This document shows, piece after piece, positions 55,314-64,000 of a DNA stretch of 64,000 nt. The notes beneath the pieces were generated by a model. It worked only from the letters and a program-made list of their open reading frames with translations, searched no databases and was not told the origin of the DNA. The position numbers were made by a program, and so were the translations under genes. Origin of the DNA: Flavobacteriales bacterium (lineage in GTDB: Bacteria > Bacteroidota > Bacteroidia > Flavobacteriales_D > Parvicellaceae); contig JACJZN010000007.1 in NCBI GenBank assembly GCA_020635565.1, forward strand, positions 721,065-785,064. The letters run 5' to 3'. How positions within the stretch are numbered: position 1 is the first letter of the stretch; each line of letters begins with the position of its first letter.

Positions 55314-56285
55314 ATGAGTAAAAGTACAGAAATTGTAGGAATAGATGTGTCCAAGGATACGTTGGATGTTTATTCAGTGTTAAAAGGAAGTAGTAGTTAC
55401 CCCAACAATCATAAAGGGTATCAATTATTATTGAAGACTTATGGAGTTGGTAGTCATTATGTGATGGAGTCAACAGGCAGTTATCATCATCAGTTAGCGA
55501 TGTATTTACATGAACGAACAATAAGGGTCTCCGTAGTAAATCCATTGGTTGTAAAGCGTTTTATCCAGATGAAGTTAAACCGCAACAAGACAGATAAGAG
55601 TGATGCAAAAATGATCTGTCATTACGGAGAGGAACAGGTTTTAGATTTATGGGAGCCAAACCCCGAATATGTAGAGCAGAGTAAAGATATCTACACTACA
55701 TTAGATACTTATTTAAAGCAACAAACCGCGTTAAAGAACAAACTTCATAGTCTGTCAACAAAAGGGGTAATTACGGGAATTTTAGTTCGTTCTCTGAAGC
55801 GTCAATTAAAACATCTGAAGACGGAGATTTCGTGTCTTGAAGAAGCTCTAAAGGAGTTAATGAAAGAGCACCAGAATAGCCTGTATACTCGACTGAAAAG
55901 TGTACCAGGGATAGGAGATAAGACAGCAATGTTGCTGATAGTTAGCACAAATGGATTTAAGGATTTTGAGAGTGATAGACAGGTTAGTTCATACTTTGGT
56001 TTGGCACCAACAGAACGGACCTCAGGGAGCAGTATACGTGGACGTTCTCGAATAAGTAAGGTAGGTAACAAACAAGTTCGCAATCATCTATTTCTCTGCA
56101 GCTTTACAGCTAGTTATTGCAATCCACAATGCAAAGCACTCTACGAGCGATTAGTGAACAAGGGAAAATCAAAAAAATTGGCATTGATAGCAGTAGCAAA
56201 CAAATTGATCAAACAATCTTATGGAATTGCAAAATCTGGATTGATGTATGATCCCAACTATAGAAGTGTATTAATAAGAGAATAA
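55314..56285 (+). CDS. IS110-family transposase (RuvC-like recombinase)
   Basis: Recombinase of 323 residues. The N-terminal DEDD domain has GIDVSKDTLDVYSV, the ESTGSYHHQL segment and NKTDKSDAKMICHYGEE with acidic residues in place. A coiled region follows, and then the C-terminal transposase-20 domain with VPGIGDKTAMLLI, FGLAPTERTSGSSIRGRSRI (catalytic serine expected in the SGSS segment), GNKQVRNHLFLCSF. No frameshift or stop is seen, so the element may still be active. Start ATG at 55314, directly after the putative bridge RNA. Confidence 0.96.
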   Translation: MSKSTEIVGIDVSKDTLDVYSVLKGSSSYPNNHKGYQLLLKTYGVGSHYVMESTGSYHHQLAMYLHERTIRVSVVNPLVVKRFIQMKLNRNKTDKSDAKMICHYGEEQVLDLWEPNPEYVEQSKDIYTTLDTYLKQQTALKNKLHSLSTKGVITGILVRSLKRQLKHLKTEISCLEEALKELMKEHQNSLYTRLKSVPGIGDKTAMLLIVSTNGFKDFESDRQVSSYFGLAPTERTSGSSIRGRSRISKVGNKQVRNHLFLCSFTASYCNPQCKALYERLVNKGKSKKLALIAVANKLIKQSYGIAKSGLMYDPNYRSVLIRE

Positions 56286-56306
56286 AAAGAAGAAAATACT
56301 TGGATT

Positions 56307-57911
56307 TTAGCTCAGTTCATTGTTGTTTCTGAAGAGAGCGGTAATTGAATTAGTATTGCTGTGTTTGACGGCATTCTGGATGAGCTCCTGACAAATCCTA
56401 TAAATAGTTACTTCGAGTGTCTCTGATAGTCTATCTTCGAACCCAATAAAATCGCATTCATACGAAATGTTTTGTCCAATGATAGATCTCTCAAAAAGGG
56501 ATTCGATGGAGGCCTGTAAGCCAAATTCTTTTAAAGTTAAAGGCATCATTTGATATGAAATGTTTCGAAGCTCATTTGCTGCCGTACCTATGTCTTTATA
56601 AAGTGAATTTAAGAATTGATCATCACTATTTGTTGTATCTGTTAATTCCAATTGTATCCTGTGCTTAGTAGCTGTGAGGTCTTGAACAATTCCATCATGT
56701 AGATCCTTAGCGATTCTTTCTCTTTCTTTTTCTTCTCCCATAAGAAGAAAATTGATTCGTTCTTTTTCCATTTGCTGATTCAATTTCACTCTTCTGAAGT
56801 AAAGAAGGAGTCCAGCGATGACTATTGCAAGGAATATGAAAACAATCAGGAAGAAAATAATCCAGTTTTTTTGTTCCTGTTTTCTTTCCGAAAGCATTAA
56901 TTGATTTTTTTGTTGAGCCACTTGTAGTTCCGCAATGGCCTTCTCCTGAAGGGCCAGAGTGGTATTGTATTTTGCATCGGCATCAGTGGTAGCCTTTATA
57001 AGTTCAGAATCAAATAATTGCTTCTTGATTTCCCACATTTTTCTGCTTGCGGCCAAAGCTTCTTCGTATCGATTTCTGCCTTCAAGAAAGTTAGCGTAAA
57101 AGGAATAAACAGCAGCTTCAGTATCTAAGTTATTGACTACTTTTTGAAGGTCGATGACTTCCTGGAAAATGGCATAGGCTTCTTCGAAGCGATTTAATTT
57201 ATCTAAGGTAAGCGCTTGAAAAGTTTGGGCCGATGTCTGGATATCTGGTTTGTTCAATAGTTTTGTTTGAGCAACCAATTTGGTGAAGATAGGGAGAGCC
57301 ATCTCGTAATCCTCATTATTGTAATAAAGTGTGCCCAATATTCTGTTGGTTAACAAGTAGTCAGAAGATTTGGTTGTACCGAGGGATTCGTGAATGGCAC
57401 TGGATGCCATTAAATATTCTTCCGCTAGGTCATTTTCTTTGAGGTCAGTCTTGATAACCCCCATATTTAATAAAACAGATGCCAGTTGTTCTTTATAGCC
57501 ATTCGTTTCAGAGATTTCCTTTGACTTGGAATATTCTAAAAGTGCTTCCTGTTTTTGTCCTAAATAATAGTAAGCATTTCCTTTTAATTTTAATAAATGA
57601 GCTTTGATACTGTCTTTGCCTAAATCGTTTGAGATCAAAAGCCCTTCGTTCAAATAGATAAAAGCGGAGTCAATTTTTAATAGGTAGATATATTTGAGCC
57701 CAATTCTTGTGTCAAATTCCAGTAGAACTGATTTATCCTTTTTATCTATTTGGTCATAAAGTTGAATGAGTGCATTTACACTTTCTCTATTATCTGAAAT
57801 GGAATCAATTGATTTTAACTCATTTGAATAATCGCTATTACCTGCGAAAAAAGTGTTGTGCAGTAAGCAAGCTGTATATAGTAATAAGAGAAATTTGAAT
57901 TTTTGAAGCAC
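56307..57911 (-). pseudogene. 5' part of a TPR sensor histidine kinase interrupted by IS110
   Basis: Open frame of 534 codons from GTG at 57911; the last four codons (to 56307) belong to the element. Residues 1-22 are a signal peptide, about 40-320 TPR-like helices (AYYYLGQKQEALLEYSKSKE, GTLYYNNEDYEMALPIFTKL), a membrane helix at about 345-370, then HisKA_3 (EERERIAKDLHDGIVQDL-like; here KERERIAKDLHDGIVQDLTA) and the start of the HATPase N box (CQELIQNAVKHSN). The G boxes are across the element at 54931-55110. Without them the kinase cannot bind ATP properly. Rebuilt length is 590 residues. The response regulator gene ends 4 bases upstream. Confidence 0.92.
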
Positions 57912-57915
57912 CTGT

Positions 57916-58533
57916 CTAAAATACTTTGTGTTTTATCGCCAAACTTATCAATTTACTTACTGAGTTTACGTCAAATTTTGTCATAATGTTTGTTTTATGT
58001 GATTCAATCGTTCGTGGACTTAAATGAAGTTGTTCGGCTATTTCTTTGGGAGAATATCCTTCTGTAAGAAGAAACAAGAATTGTTTTTCTTTATCTGTTA
58101 GGGACTGTTGTAATTTGAAAGTGCTTTTTGTTGATTTACCAAGTAGAGTTCGAAGAGCCTCTTTGGATAAAAAATAGTCGTGAGGATAATTAACTACCGT
58201 CTGCAAGTCCTCAAAATCACAATCCTTGCAGATGAATCCAGTTGCTCCTTTCTCTATACAGTCCTCTATGATATGTTTTTCATTGACCATCGATAGAATA
58301 AAACAAGGAATGTCTGGGTAGCTGAACTTAATTTTAGTCAACACATCCCGACCATCTTCATTGCCCAATGCCAAATCTAAAAAGATCATATCGGGTTTGT
58401 TTTCTTGACAATGTTTGAGAAGCTCAGCACTATTCGTGGAAACATACGTATTGGATACTTTTTCAATTGTTTCTAGTAATTTGGCAATCCCGGTAGCTAC
58501 CAACTTGTGATCATCTAGAATTATAATATTCAC
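57916..58533 (-). CDS. NarL/LuxR-type response regulator
   Basis: Two-component regulator of 205 residues. Receiver domain: MNIIILDDHKLVATGIAKLL with acidic pair, phosphoacceptor Asp in PDMIFLDLALGNEDGRDVL, Lys in FICKDCDFEDL. C-terminal LuxR helix-turn-helix: LTDKEKQFLFLLTEGYSPKE and LHLSPRTIESHKTNIMTKF. The GTG start at 58533 is used. It is the first gene of a two-gene unit with the kinase that the IS110 element has broken, so its phosphorylation may now depend on other donors. Confidence 0.93.
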   Translation of the reverse strand: MNIIILDDHKLVATGIAKLLETIEKVSNTYVSTNSAELLKHCQENKPDMIFLDLALGNEDGRDVLTKIKFSYPDIPCFILSMVNEKHIIEDCIEKGATGFICKDCDFEDLQTVVNYPHDYFLSKEALRTLLGKSTKSTFKLQQSLTDKEKQFLFLLTEGYSPKEIAEQLHLSPRTIESHKTNIMTKFDVNSVSKLISLAIKHKVF

Positions 58534-58729
58534 AGAGTTAAAAGTGTTTTAGTATTAATAGTCTCAGTTTTATTTGTGAGTTACAGGAGTAATTTTCGGC
58601 AAAGTTAAGTCTAATGCTCGTGCGAGATATACGAAATATTACGCAAGTTAACTAAGTAAAACACCTTGAGAATAGATCGAATTCATGATTGAACAGATTT
58701 CAAAAGTTAAATAGAATTGAAGGTGTTTC

Positions 58730-61700
58730 TTAATTTCCATCATCACTTAAACTTGTACAGACGTGAACTCCTTTTGTTTGAGCTTTAATCGGCTGAGTAC
58801 TGCTTCCTCCAGCTTTGGCATCGATCATTAAGTTAATGATGCGCATTCTTTCTTTTTCTACCTTAGATTGAAGTTCTATGTCCTTATTGGCATCAAAGTA
58901 GATGATCCCATCGATGATCGTATATTGAACTCTGGCATACATGCTTAGTGGATTAGCTGTCCATAGAACCATGTCAGCATCCTTGCCTGCTTTTATACTT
59001 CCCATTCGATCATCTAAATGGAGCAGTTTGGCAGGGTTCAGAGTAACCATCTTTAATGCTTCTTCTTCAGTCATTCCACCATATTTGATTCCTTTGGCTG
59101 CTTCCTGGTTTAATCGTCTTCCCATTTCAGCATCATCAGAGTTGATGGCAGTAACTACTCCCATCTGATTGAGTAAAGAGGCGTTATACGGAATAGCATC
59201 TTTTACTTCATATTTATACGCCCACCAATCGCTAAAGGTAGAACCTCCTGCACCATGCTTTTTCATTTTGTCAGCGACCTTATACCCTTCTAAGATGTGT
59301 GTAAATGTATTTAGAGTGAACCCCATTGAATCGGCTACATGCATGAGCATATTGATCTCCGATTGTACGTAAGAATGGCAAGTAATGAATCTTTCTTTGT
59401 TCAGGATCTCGAGGAGTGCATCCATTTGCAAATCCCGTTTGGGAGGGGTCGCATTCGATTTCTTCTTTGAACTTTCTTTGTTGTAGTTTTCCCATGCTTC
59501 TCCATATTCTCTGGCACGTATGAATGCATCGTAGTAGATCTGTTCTACACCCATTCTGGTCTGAGGGAATCTGATCGTGTTAAAATCACCCCAGTTGGAT
59601 TGCTTAACATTTTCCCCCAAAGCGAATTTAATGAAGCCATCTGCTTCCGCGATCTTCATGTTTTCAGGAGATGCTCCCCATCTGAGCTTGATCAATGCAC
59701 TTTGCCCTCCGACAGGGTTGGCAGAGCCGTGCAATAATTGACAAGCTGTAACTCCACCTGCTAACTGTCGATAAATGTTAATGTCCTGATTGTTGATCAC
59801 ATCTCCTATCCGTACTTCAGCGGTAACTGCGTGTGAGCCCTCGTTAACTCCTCTGCTAATCGCAATATGTGAATGCTCATCTATGATTCCGGGGGTTAAG
59901 TGCATATCGGTGCCATCGATGATGATGGTTTCCTTATCTGCTACATCCTGAATGTCTCCTATGGTCTTGATCTTACCATCTCTGATCAGAACATTTGTTT
60001 TGATCGTTCCCTCATTCTCCAACGTCCAGACGGTAGCATTTTTGATCAAGATCGGTTTTTGTTTTGGCAATGAATCCCAACCATAGGCGATCATGGGGTA
60101 CATAAATTTATCGAGGGCAACAGAGTCTTTTATTATCGAGTTGTCATCCGTTTTTCCTTTTGGTTTTTCTTTTCTGATCGCTGTCCAATTGATCCATTTT
60201 CCATCTGGCATTTGTCCTTTTCCATCCCAACTTCCGGAGTCATAATTAATGTTTCCGCTTAGGCGATAACTTCCTTCGGTAAGCTGGTAAGATAGGTTGA
60301 TATAGTTATTACTCACACTAATATTTACCACTACTTCTTTTTTGCGGGTTACTTTGATCGGTTTGCCAGTCACGGCATCAATGACCAGATCTCCACTGGC
60401 AGAAACACTATCTACAACCATGTCATAAACCAGTTTTCCCTTTGGCGCTTGAATATCTCCGGTCACTTCTAGCGTTCTGATAATCTGATGAGAATTTAGA
60501 TTATAGGTTCCACGGATGTCAACCAGATCCCATGGCATGATCTCATAACGATCTCCCTGAATCCAGTTCTCCAGAATTTCACCCTGCTCATCAATAAGAT
60601 CAGCGGAAGTAATAATGAAATTAGCCAGCATTCCCTGATCTAAGGATCCAATGTCTTCTCGTCCGATCAAGCCGGCAGCAGTTTTGGTCAGCGCATTGAG
60701 CGCAATATTTTCAGGTAAACCTCTAGAAATTGAAAGGCGAAGATTAGCTAAAAGATCACTTGATTTTTCTATCCCTTCTGCAGTAAATGAAAAGTCGAAT
60801 CCATTCTGATTCATAATCATTGGATTAGAAGGAGCGATCTCCCAGTGCTTCAAGTCTTCTAAAGAAATGTACATTGCTTCGAACGGATCTTCAATGTCAA
60901 AAGGTTTTGGGAAATTTAGTGGTAAAACCAGTCCTTTCCCTTTTTCAGTGGCCAACGGTTTAATGTTAGGAAAGTCAGTATTGGGAGAATATTGAATTTC
61001 ATTCATTTGTTGGTATTCATCTCCATTCCCGATATGAATAAAATGGAGATCATGCTCGACAGCGATCTTTTGTGCTCTAAGAATTTCCAATTCATCTTTA
61101 GCATGAAAAAAGGCTGGGAGATCTTTGTTCCTCATTCCAGCTTCAAGAGATAGATTTTTATCTCCCCCATAGGTTTCATAGTATTTGAGGTCGTAATGGT
61201 ATTGTCTTAACAGCGCAATGCATCCCATTAAAGAGCTTGGGTATTCTTGATTGCTGGATCCTTTCTTAAAAGCATAATGCGAGCTCGCCTTTTCTTCCAG
61301 GATCTGCGTTTGATCATTGTCGTTCAGAGCTACAAGACATCCGGTTCCTCTCACAATTCCGTTTCCGCTTTGAGACAAGACCACACCGAATCCCATGTTT
61401 CTCAGTTTTTCCGCTTCTTTCTCATCAAATTTGAAGATGTTTAGTGCATCCTCTTCAGGATGTATAGCTTCATTCCAATAATAAGGCCCTTTTTTGCTGC
61501 TTTGGTATTGCGGACCCATACCCTCTTTTTTACTTTCAGCTTTTTTGATACCGAAGGTGCTGTTCAACTCAATGAATGAAGGATAGATGTGTCTACCTTT
61601 GAGATCGATCTCAATTGAATTCTCAGGAGACTTTTTCTTTCCTCCCACATAGATGATCTTTCCGTCCTGAATAAAAAGACTTCCATTTTTTAGAATTCGA

Positions 61701-61846
61701 TCACCGTCCTGATGGATCACTGCATTGTGAAATGCAGTAACTGGTTTGTTTTTGGAATGAACACCATTAGTTGCAAGCGTGTTTTGACCAATGGAAAAGA
61801 CATAAACCAACAAGGTAATGAATAGAAGCGTAAATCTGATCTTCAT
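58730..61846 (-). CDS. Exported double amidohydrolase-type protein
   Basis: Protein of 1038 residues with a signal peptide (VFSIGQ). The N-terminal half (about 30-440) repeats the degenerate layout of the protein at 50462 (HIYPSFIELNSTFGIKKAES), again with no metal HxH. The C-terminal half (about 595-1010) looks like a true amidohydrolase: TPGIIDEHSHIAISRGVNEG with an HxH site, later FITCHSYVQSEINMLMHVAD, NTFTHILEGYKV and INSDDAEMGRRLNQEAAKGI with the catalytic Asp. The best guess is a zinc-dependent hydrolase of the imidazolonepropionase/dihydroorotase-like group acting in the periplasm. Substrate unknown. Confidence 0.85.
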   Translation of the reverse strand: MKIRFTLLFITLLVYVFSIGQNTLATNGVHSKNKPVTAFHNAVIHQDGDRILKNGSLFIQDGKIIYVGGKKKSPENSIEIDLKGRHIYPSFIELNSTFGIKKAESKKEGMGPQYQSSKKGPYYWNEAIHPEEDALNIFKFDEKEAEKLRNMGFGVVLSQSGNGIVRGTGCLVALNDNDQTQILEEKASSHYAFKKGSSNQEYPSSLMGCIALLRQYHYDLKYYETYGGDKNLSLEAGMRNKDLPAFFHAKDELEILRAQKIAVEHDLHFIHIGNGDEYQQMNEIQYSPNTDFPNIKPLATEKGKGLVLPLNFPKPFDIEDPFEAMYISLEDLKHWEIAPSNPMIMNQNGFDFSFTAEGIEKSSDLLANLRLSISRGLPENIALNALTKTAAGLIGREDIGSLDQGMLANFIITSADLIDEQGEILENWIQGDRYEIMPWDLVDIRGTYNLNSHQIIRTLEVTGDIQAPKGKLVYDMVVDSVSASGDLVIDAVTGKPIKVTRKKEVVVNISVSNNYINLSYQLTEGSYRLSGNINYDSGSWDGKGQMPDGKWINWTAIRKEKPKGKTDDNSIIKDSVALDKFMYPMIAYGWDSLPKQKPILIKNATVWTLENEGTIKTNVLIRDGKIKTIGDIQDVADKETIIIDGTDMHLTPGIIDEHSHIAISRGVNEGSHAVTAEVRIGDVINNQDINIYRQLAGGVTACQLLHGSANPVGGQSALIKLRWGASPENMKIAEADGFIKFALGENVKQSNWGDFNTIRFPQTRMGVEQIYYDAFIRAREYGEAWENYNKESSKKKSNATPPKRDLQMDALLEILNKERFITCHSYVQSEINMLMHVADSMGFTLNTFTHILEGYKVADKMKKHGAGGSTFSDWWAYKYEVKDAIPYNASLLNQMGVVTAINSDDAEMGRRLNQEAAKGIKYGGMTEEEALKMVTLNPAKLLHLDDRMGSIKAGKDADMVLWTANPLSMYARVQYTIIDGIIYFDANKDIELQSKVEKERMRIINLMIDAKAGGSSTQPIKAQTKGVHVCTSLSDDGN

Positions 61847-61882
61847 TAATATTCTTTATTTTTACGGCTTAAATTTAGCAAA

Positions 61883-62662
61883 TTGTTTCATCAGGTTGCA
61901 ACATACAGCAAGTATCTACTTAATTCAAAACCATTTAGTGGGGTAGGTGATGCTGTTTTTTCGAGTCAATTGCATAAAATATTTGACAAAGAGAGATCCT
62001 TCTATGCTTTTATTGCATTAGATGTGGTGCGTAAAAAGAATCAGCTGGATGAACGAGTGCTGAACGTTAATGATCTTGGAGCAGGGAGCAAGACTTCAAA
62101 AGGAAATGAAAGATCCGTTAAATCCATAGCCGATAGTGCGGTTAAAGCAAAAAAGTATGCGGAGTTAATGTTCAGGTTGGTAGAGGCCTTTCATTCTCAT
62201 ACGATTATTGAATTGGGAACCTCGCTGGGAATTACTACTGGATATCTGGCAAAAGCAAATAAAAAAGCTAAGGTATATACGCTGGAAGGAGCGGAAGAGA
62301 TCGCCAAAATAGCTGAAGAGAATTTTAAACTGATGAAGTTGCACAATGCTCAGCTCATTCAAGGAAATTTTGATGATACGTTGGAGGAATTGGTTAGCCG
62401 ACAAGACCGCATTGATCTTGTTTTTCTGGATGGAAACCATCGGAAAGAACCGACCATAAGATATTTTAATACCCTATTACCTAAGTTACACGAAGGAGCG
62501 ATCGTATTGGTAGATGACATTCACTGGTCTCAAGAAATGAATCAAGCATGGAAGGAATTAGTATCTCGCCCTGAAGTTTCGCTGGCGATCAACCTTTTTG
62601 AGATGGGGATCTTGTTTCTGGATCCGAAGTTGAAGAAAGAGGAATTGTTGGTGAGGTATTAG
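61883..62662 (+). CDS. Class I SAM-dependent methyltransferase
   Basis: Methyltransferase of 259 residues. SAM-binding motif I is TIIELGTSLGITTGYLAKAN, followed by KVYTLEGAEEIAKIAEENF and DLVFLDGNHRKEPTIRYF, then AIVLVDDIHWSQEM. The layout is of O-methyltransferase type. No ATG precedes the fold, so TTG at 61883 is used. The gene is divergent from the double amidohydrolase, with 36 bases between the two starts. Substrate unknown. Confidence 0.85.
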   Translation: MFHQVATYSKYLLNSKPFSGVGDAVFSSQLHKIFDKERSFYAFIALDVVRKKNQLDERVLNVNDLGAGSKTSKGNERSVKSIADSAVKAKKYAELMFRLVEAFHSHTIIELGTSLGITTGYLAKANKKAKVYTLEGAEEIAKIAEENFKLMKLHNAQLIQGNFDDTLEELVSRQDRIDLVFLDGNHRKEPTIRYFNTLLPKLHEGAIVLVDDIHWSQEMNQAWKELVSRPEVSLAINLFEMGILFLDPKLKKEELLVRY

Positions 62663-62685
62663 ATGTGCTTGTATGGTCAATAAGA

Positions 62686-62737
62686 AATCCCTCATACGAA
62701 CGTTGTTCATACAAGGGATTCAGTAGACACAGTCTAC
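62686..62737. other. Two tandem hairpins after the methyltransferase
   Basis: A 7-bp stem (62686-62692 with 62714-62720) holding an inner GAAC/GTTC pairing, then a second small stem (62723-62728 with 62732-62737). Neither is followed by a T-run, so termination is uncertain. Confidence 0.4.
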
Positions 62738-62774
62738 ATTGCTTTGCGTTATCATAAGCTGTGATTTTTAATTT

Positions 62775-62837
62775 GACGTTAGACTCTTGACGCTAGATAT
62801 TAGATGTTAGACACTTGACACTAGACGTTAGACATCT
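62775..62837. repeat. Tandem array of degenerate 7-bp units
   Basis: Nine consecutive 7-base units in perfect register (GACGTTA, GACTCTT, GACGCTA, GATATTA, GATGTTA, GACACTT, GACACTA, GACGTTA, GACATCT). In the other phase the units read TAGAnnn or TTGACnC. The style matches the TAGnnnn heptamers flanking the small element in the sdh operon. Confidence 0.75.
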
Positions 62838-62860
62838 TTTATTGTTTCAAATTATATTCA

Positions 62861-63634
62861 TTACTCCACTGCGATGATCTGCATGGCTTTGTCGGTATCA
62901 AAACCGTAGTAGTTACCATTTACGAATTCTAAGAATTCTATGCCTAACGCACCTACCAGTACTTCATCTGCAGCTAACACCGGCAAGCCAGGTAGTTGAG
63001 CAGTTAGCGAAGTGGTTTGTCCTACCATGCCGCCTATGGCGATCTCTGTTGAACTTACCAGACAACGTATAGCAGCGTTGGTGTCGTTTAGGCTATGGTA
63101 CTTACTGATGTTGATATCGAAACCATGGTTCCCCACCACACCTATGGCTAAGTGAAATTTTAAGTGAGTGACCGGTTGATCGATGTGCACATCTAGAATA
63201 GTAGAGAAATCAGGGATATCTACCACCAACTCGTTTCGATCTGCATTAACAGTTGCGGAGATGGGGGCAGTAAAGATATTCTCCAGTTTGTCCACGCTAT
63301 TCAGCTCAAATCCCAAGAGCTTGTGTTTGTGGAGTACTACATCAATCAAACGTTGACCTCTTACTCCGATACCTTCGTTGAGGATAGATCTCATGATCTC
63401 ACCAGCACGAGTCTGGGTTGTTTTATCCATGTAGCTTTCCTTAACCTTCGAAAGTGCTTTCAAGAGCGCCACAGCACTGATGGTTACACCACCAAACTCC
63501 TGTCCGTTTTCTTTCGCTCGTTGCGATGGTTTACGTTTTCCAAACTCGTCACCTATCATGACTACTTTTCCGTTTTTAAATTTCATATCACCTAACTTCC
63601 CGTTAAGATGAAATGGACTGTTGTATTTTGCCAT
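62861..63634 (-). CDS. Hypothetical protein of unknown family
   Basis: Protein of 257 residues without signal peptide or membrane segment. The N-terminal 70 residues are Lys/Gly-rich (FHLNGKLGDMKFKNGKVVMI, FGKRKPSQRAKENGQEFGG) and then helical; the rest is beta-rich (LVVDIPDFSTILDVHID, LVGALGIEFLEFVNGNYYGF). No domain recognised. It lies between a heptamer repeat array and two long palindromes, which may suggest a recently acquired or mobile segment. Confidence 0.6.
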   Translation of the reverse strand: MAKYNSPFHLNGKLGDMKFKNGKVVMIGDEFGKRKPSQRAKENGQEFGGVTISAVALLKALSKVKESYMDKTTQTRAGEIMRSILNEGIGVRGQRLIDVVLHKHKLLGFELNSVDKLENIFTAPISATVNADRNELVVDIPDFSTILDVHIDQPVTHLKFHLAIGVVGNHGFDINISKYHSLNDTNAAIRCLVSSTEIAIGGMVGQTTSLTAQLPGLPVLAADEVLVGALGIEFLEFVNGNYYGFDTDKAMQIIAVE

Positions 63635-63668
63635 TTTTCTATGTTTTATAATTGAATCACTTTATGGG

Positions 63669-63753
63669 TGTCATCCCGACTGAAGTGGAGGGATCTTTTT
63701 GAGTAAGGCACTGCTTCTGTTCAGGAGATCCTTCGACAAATCTCAGGATGACA
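63669..63753. repeat. Long imperfect palindromic repeat (copy 1)
   Basis: Starts TGTCATCCCGACTGAAGTGG and ends in the near-complement CTCAGGATGACA, with arms of about 28 bases around a central loop. This matches the widespread intergenic palindrome of Bacteroidota genomes. Confidence 0.75.
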
Positions 63754-63856
63754 GGTGATTCAATTTGTTTTTATTTACACTGTATGACTTTCAAACAGTG
63801 CTTTCGATAGTGGTTGGGTTATACTCACAAAATTTAGTTAGATAAATTCTACTTTC

Positions 63857-63930
63857 TTGTCATTCCGACCATGGTGGAGGAATCTATCTATGTTTCAAAA
63901 GAGATCTCTCCATTACAGTCGAGATGACAA
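63857..63930. repeat. Long imperfect palindromic repeat (copy 2)
   Basis: Starts TTGTCATTCCGACCATGG and ends GTCGAGATGACAA; related to copy 1 with more changes. The rest of 63754-64000 shows no gene or other structure. Confidence 0.65.
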
Positions 63931-64000
63931 AACCAAATTTTGACAATAAGGAACTGTTTACTGGGTAGCAGGATGTCCGTTTCGCGAGTGCTTTTCTTGA

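Larger units (their letters stand above)
55111..56318 (+). mobile_element. IS110-family insertion sequence
   Basis: Element of 1208 bases between the two pieces of the kinase gene. Boundaries follow from exact restoration of the kinase frame. The two ends are imperfect inverted relatives (left begins CTAAGTTTACCAAG, right ends in CTTGGATTTTAGCTCAG plus TC), sharing CCAAGTATTT. A dinucleotide TC occurs at both junctions (55109-55110 and 56317-56318), as expected for a core kept by IS110 recombination. There is no longer target duplication, also typical of the family. The 203-base left end upstream of the transposase is noncoding; the right end has only 33 bases. Confidence 0.9.

Noticed and set aside
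55101..56330. Target-site duplication longer than 2 bases around the IS110 element
   Set aside because: Flanks on the two sides share only the TC core; the 10-base match at 55242 and 56312 is between the left-end interior and the right junction, and fits a guide sequence better.
62775..62837. Possible CRISPR array
   Set aside because: Units are 7 bases with no spacers; no cas genes are present.

Overview
The window is a chromosomal stretch from an AT-rich member of the Bacteroidota, most likely a flavobacterial or Cryomorphaceae/Crocinitomicaceae-like organism. Evidence: secreted proteins end in type IX secretion (T9SS) sorting domains of both the short A type (ends 1338, 34286, 47486) and the long B type (13949). 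There is an ExbB-(membrane protein)-ExbD-ExbD energy cluster, a fused cytochrome b SdhC with SdhA and SdhB, a DUF4175 protein beside a small ATP-binding protein, and promoter elements of the TTTG / TAnnTTTG kind. Starts are often GTG or TTG. No rRNA, CRISPR array, prophage or plasmid function is seen. Two tRNA genes (Leu-TAG, Gln-TTG) are present.

Layout. 0-5 kb: two secreted surface proteins and an OmpA protein carrying a degenerate phosphatase-like domain. 5-13.5 kb: Rid-family protein, membrane SpoIIE phosphatase, DprA, a LolC/E-type permease and a secreted WD40-caspase protein. 13.5-23 kb (minus strand): small secreted protein, a 1773-residue PKD/Gly-rich adhesin-like protein, RsbW-like ATPase, DUF4175 coiled-coil protein. 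23-25 kb: three tandem diverged paralogous secreted proteins. 25-29 kb (minus): thiL, tig, tRNA-Leu, lpdA. 29-34 kb (plus): OmpA/TPR lipoprotein, ExbB-ExbD-ExbD cluster, MazG-like pyrophosphohydrolase. 34-36 kb (minus): a two-gene multicopper oxidase. 36-42 kb: histidine kinase, DEAD-box helicase, tRNA-Gln, PadR regulator with a PspC membrane protein. 42-46 kb (minus): sdhC-sdhA-sdhB, with a small four-helix-bundle gene between sdhA and sdhB. 46-54.7 kb (minus): LytTR regulator, T9SS protein, degenerate amidohydrolase, three lipoprotein or lipoprotein-like genes and one outer-membrane-like protein. 55-58.5 kb: an IS110 element inserted in a histidine kinase gene whose LuxR-type response regulator lies upstream. 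58.7-64 kb: a double amidohydrolase, a methyltransferase, a 7-bp-period repeat array, a protein of unknown function and two long palindromic repeats.

The most informative region is 54.9-57.9 kb. An IS110 element of about 1.2 kb splits a kinase gene exactly in frame, so the original 590-residue gene can be rebuilt on paper. The noncoding left end of the element folds into two loops whose sides match, in the order and polarity known for IS110 bridge RNAs, the left and right target flanks and the element's own two ends. A second notable item is the 437-bp S23/IVP-like unit between sdhA and sdhB: it is bounded by inverted arrays of 7-bp TAGnnnn repeats, and a second array of the same heptamer style lies at 62775-62837.
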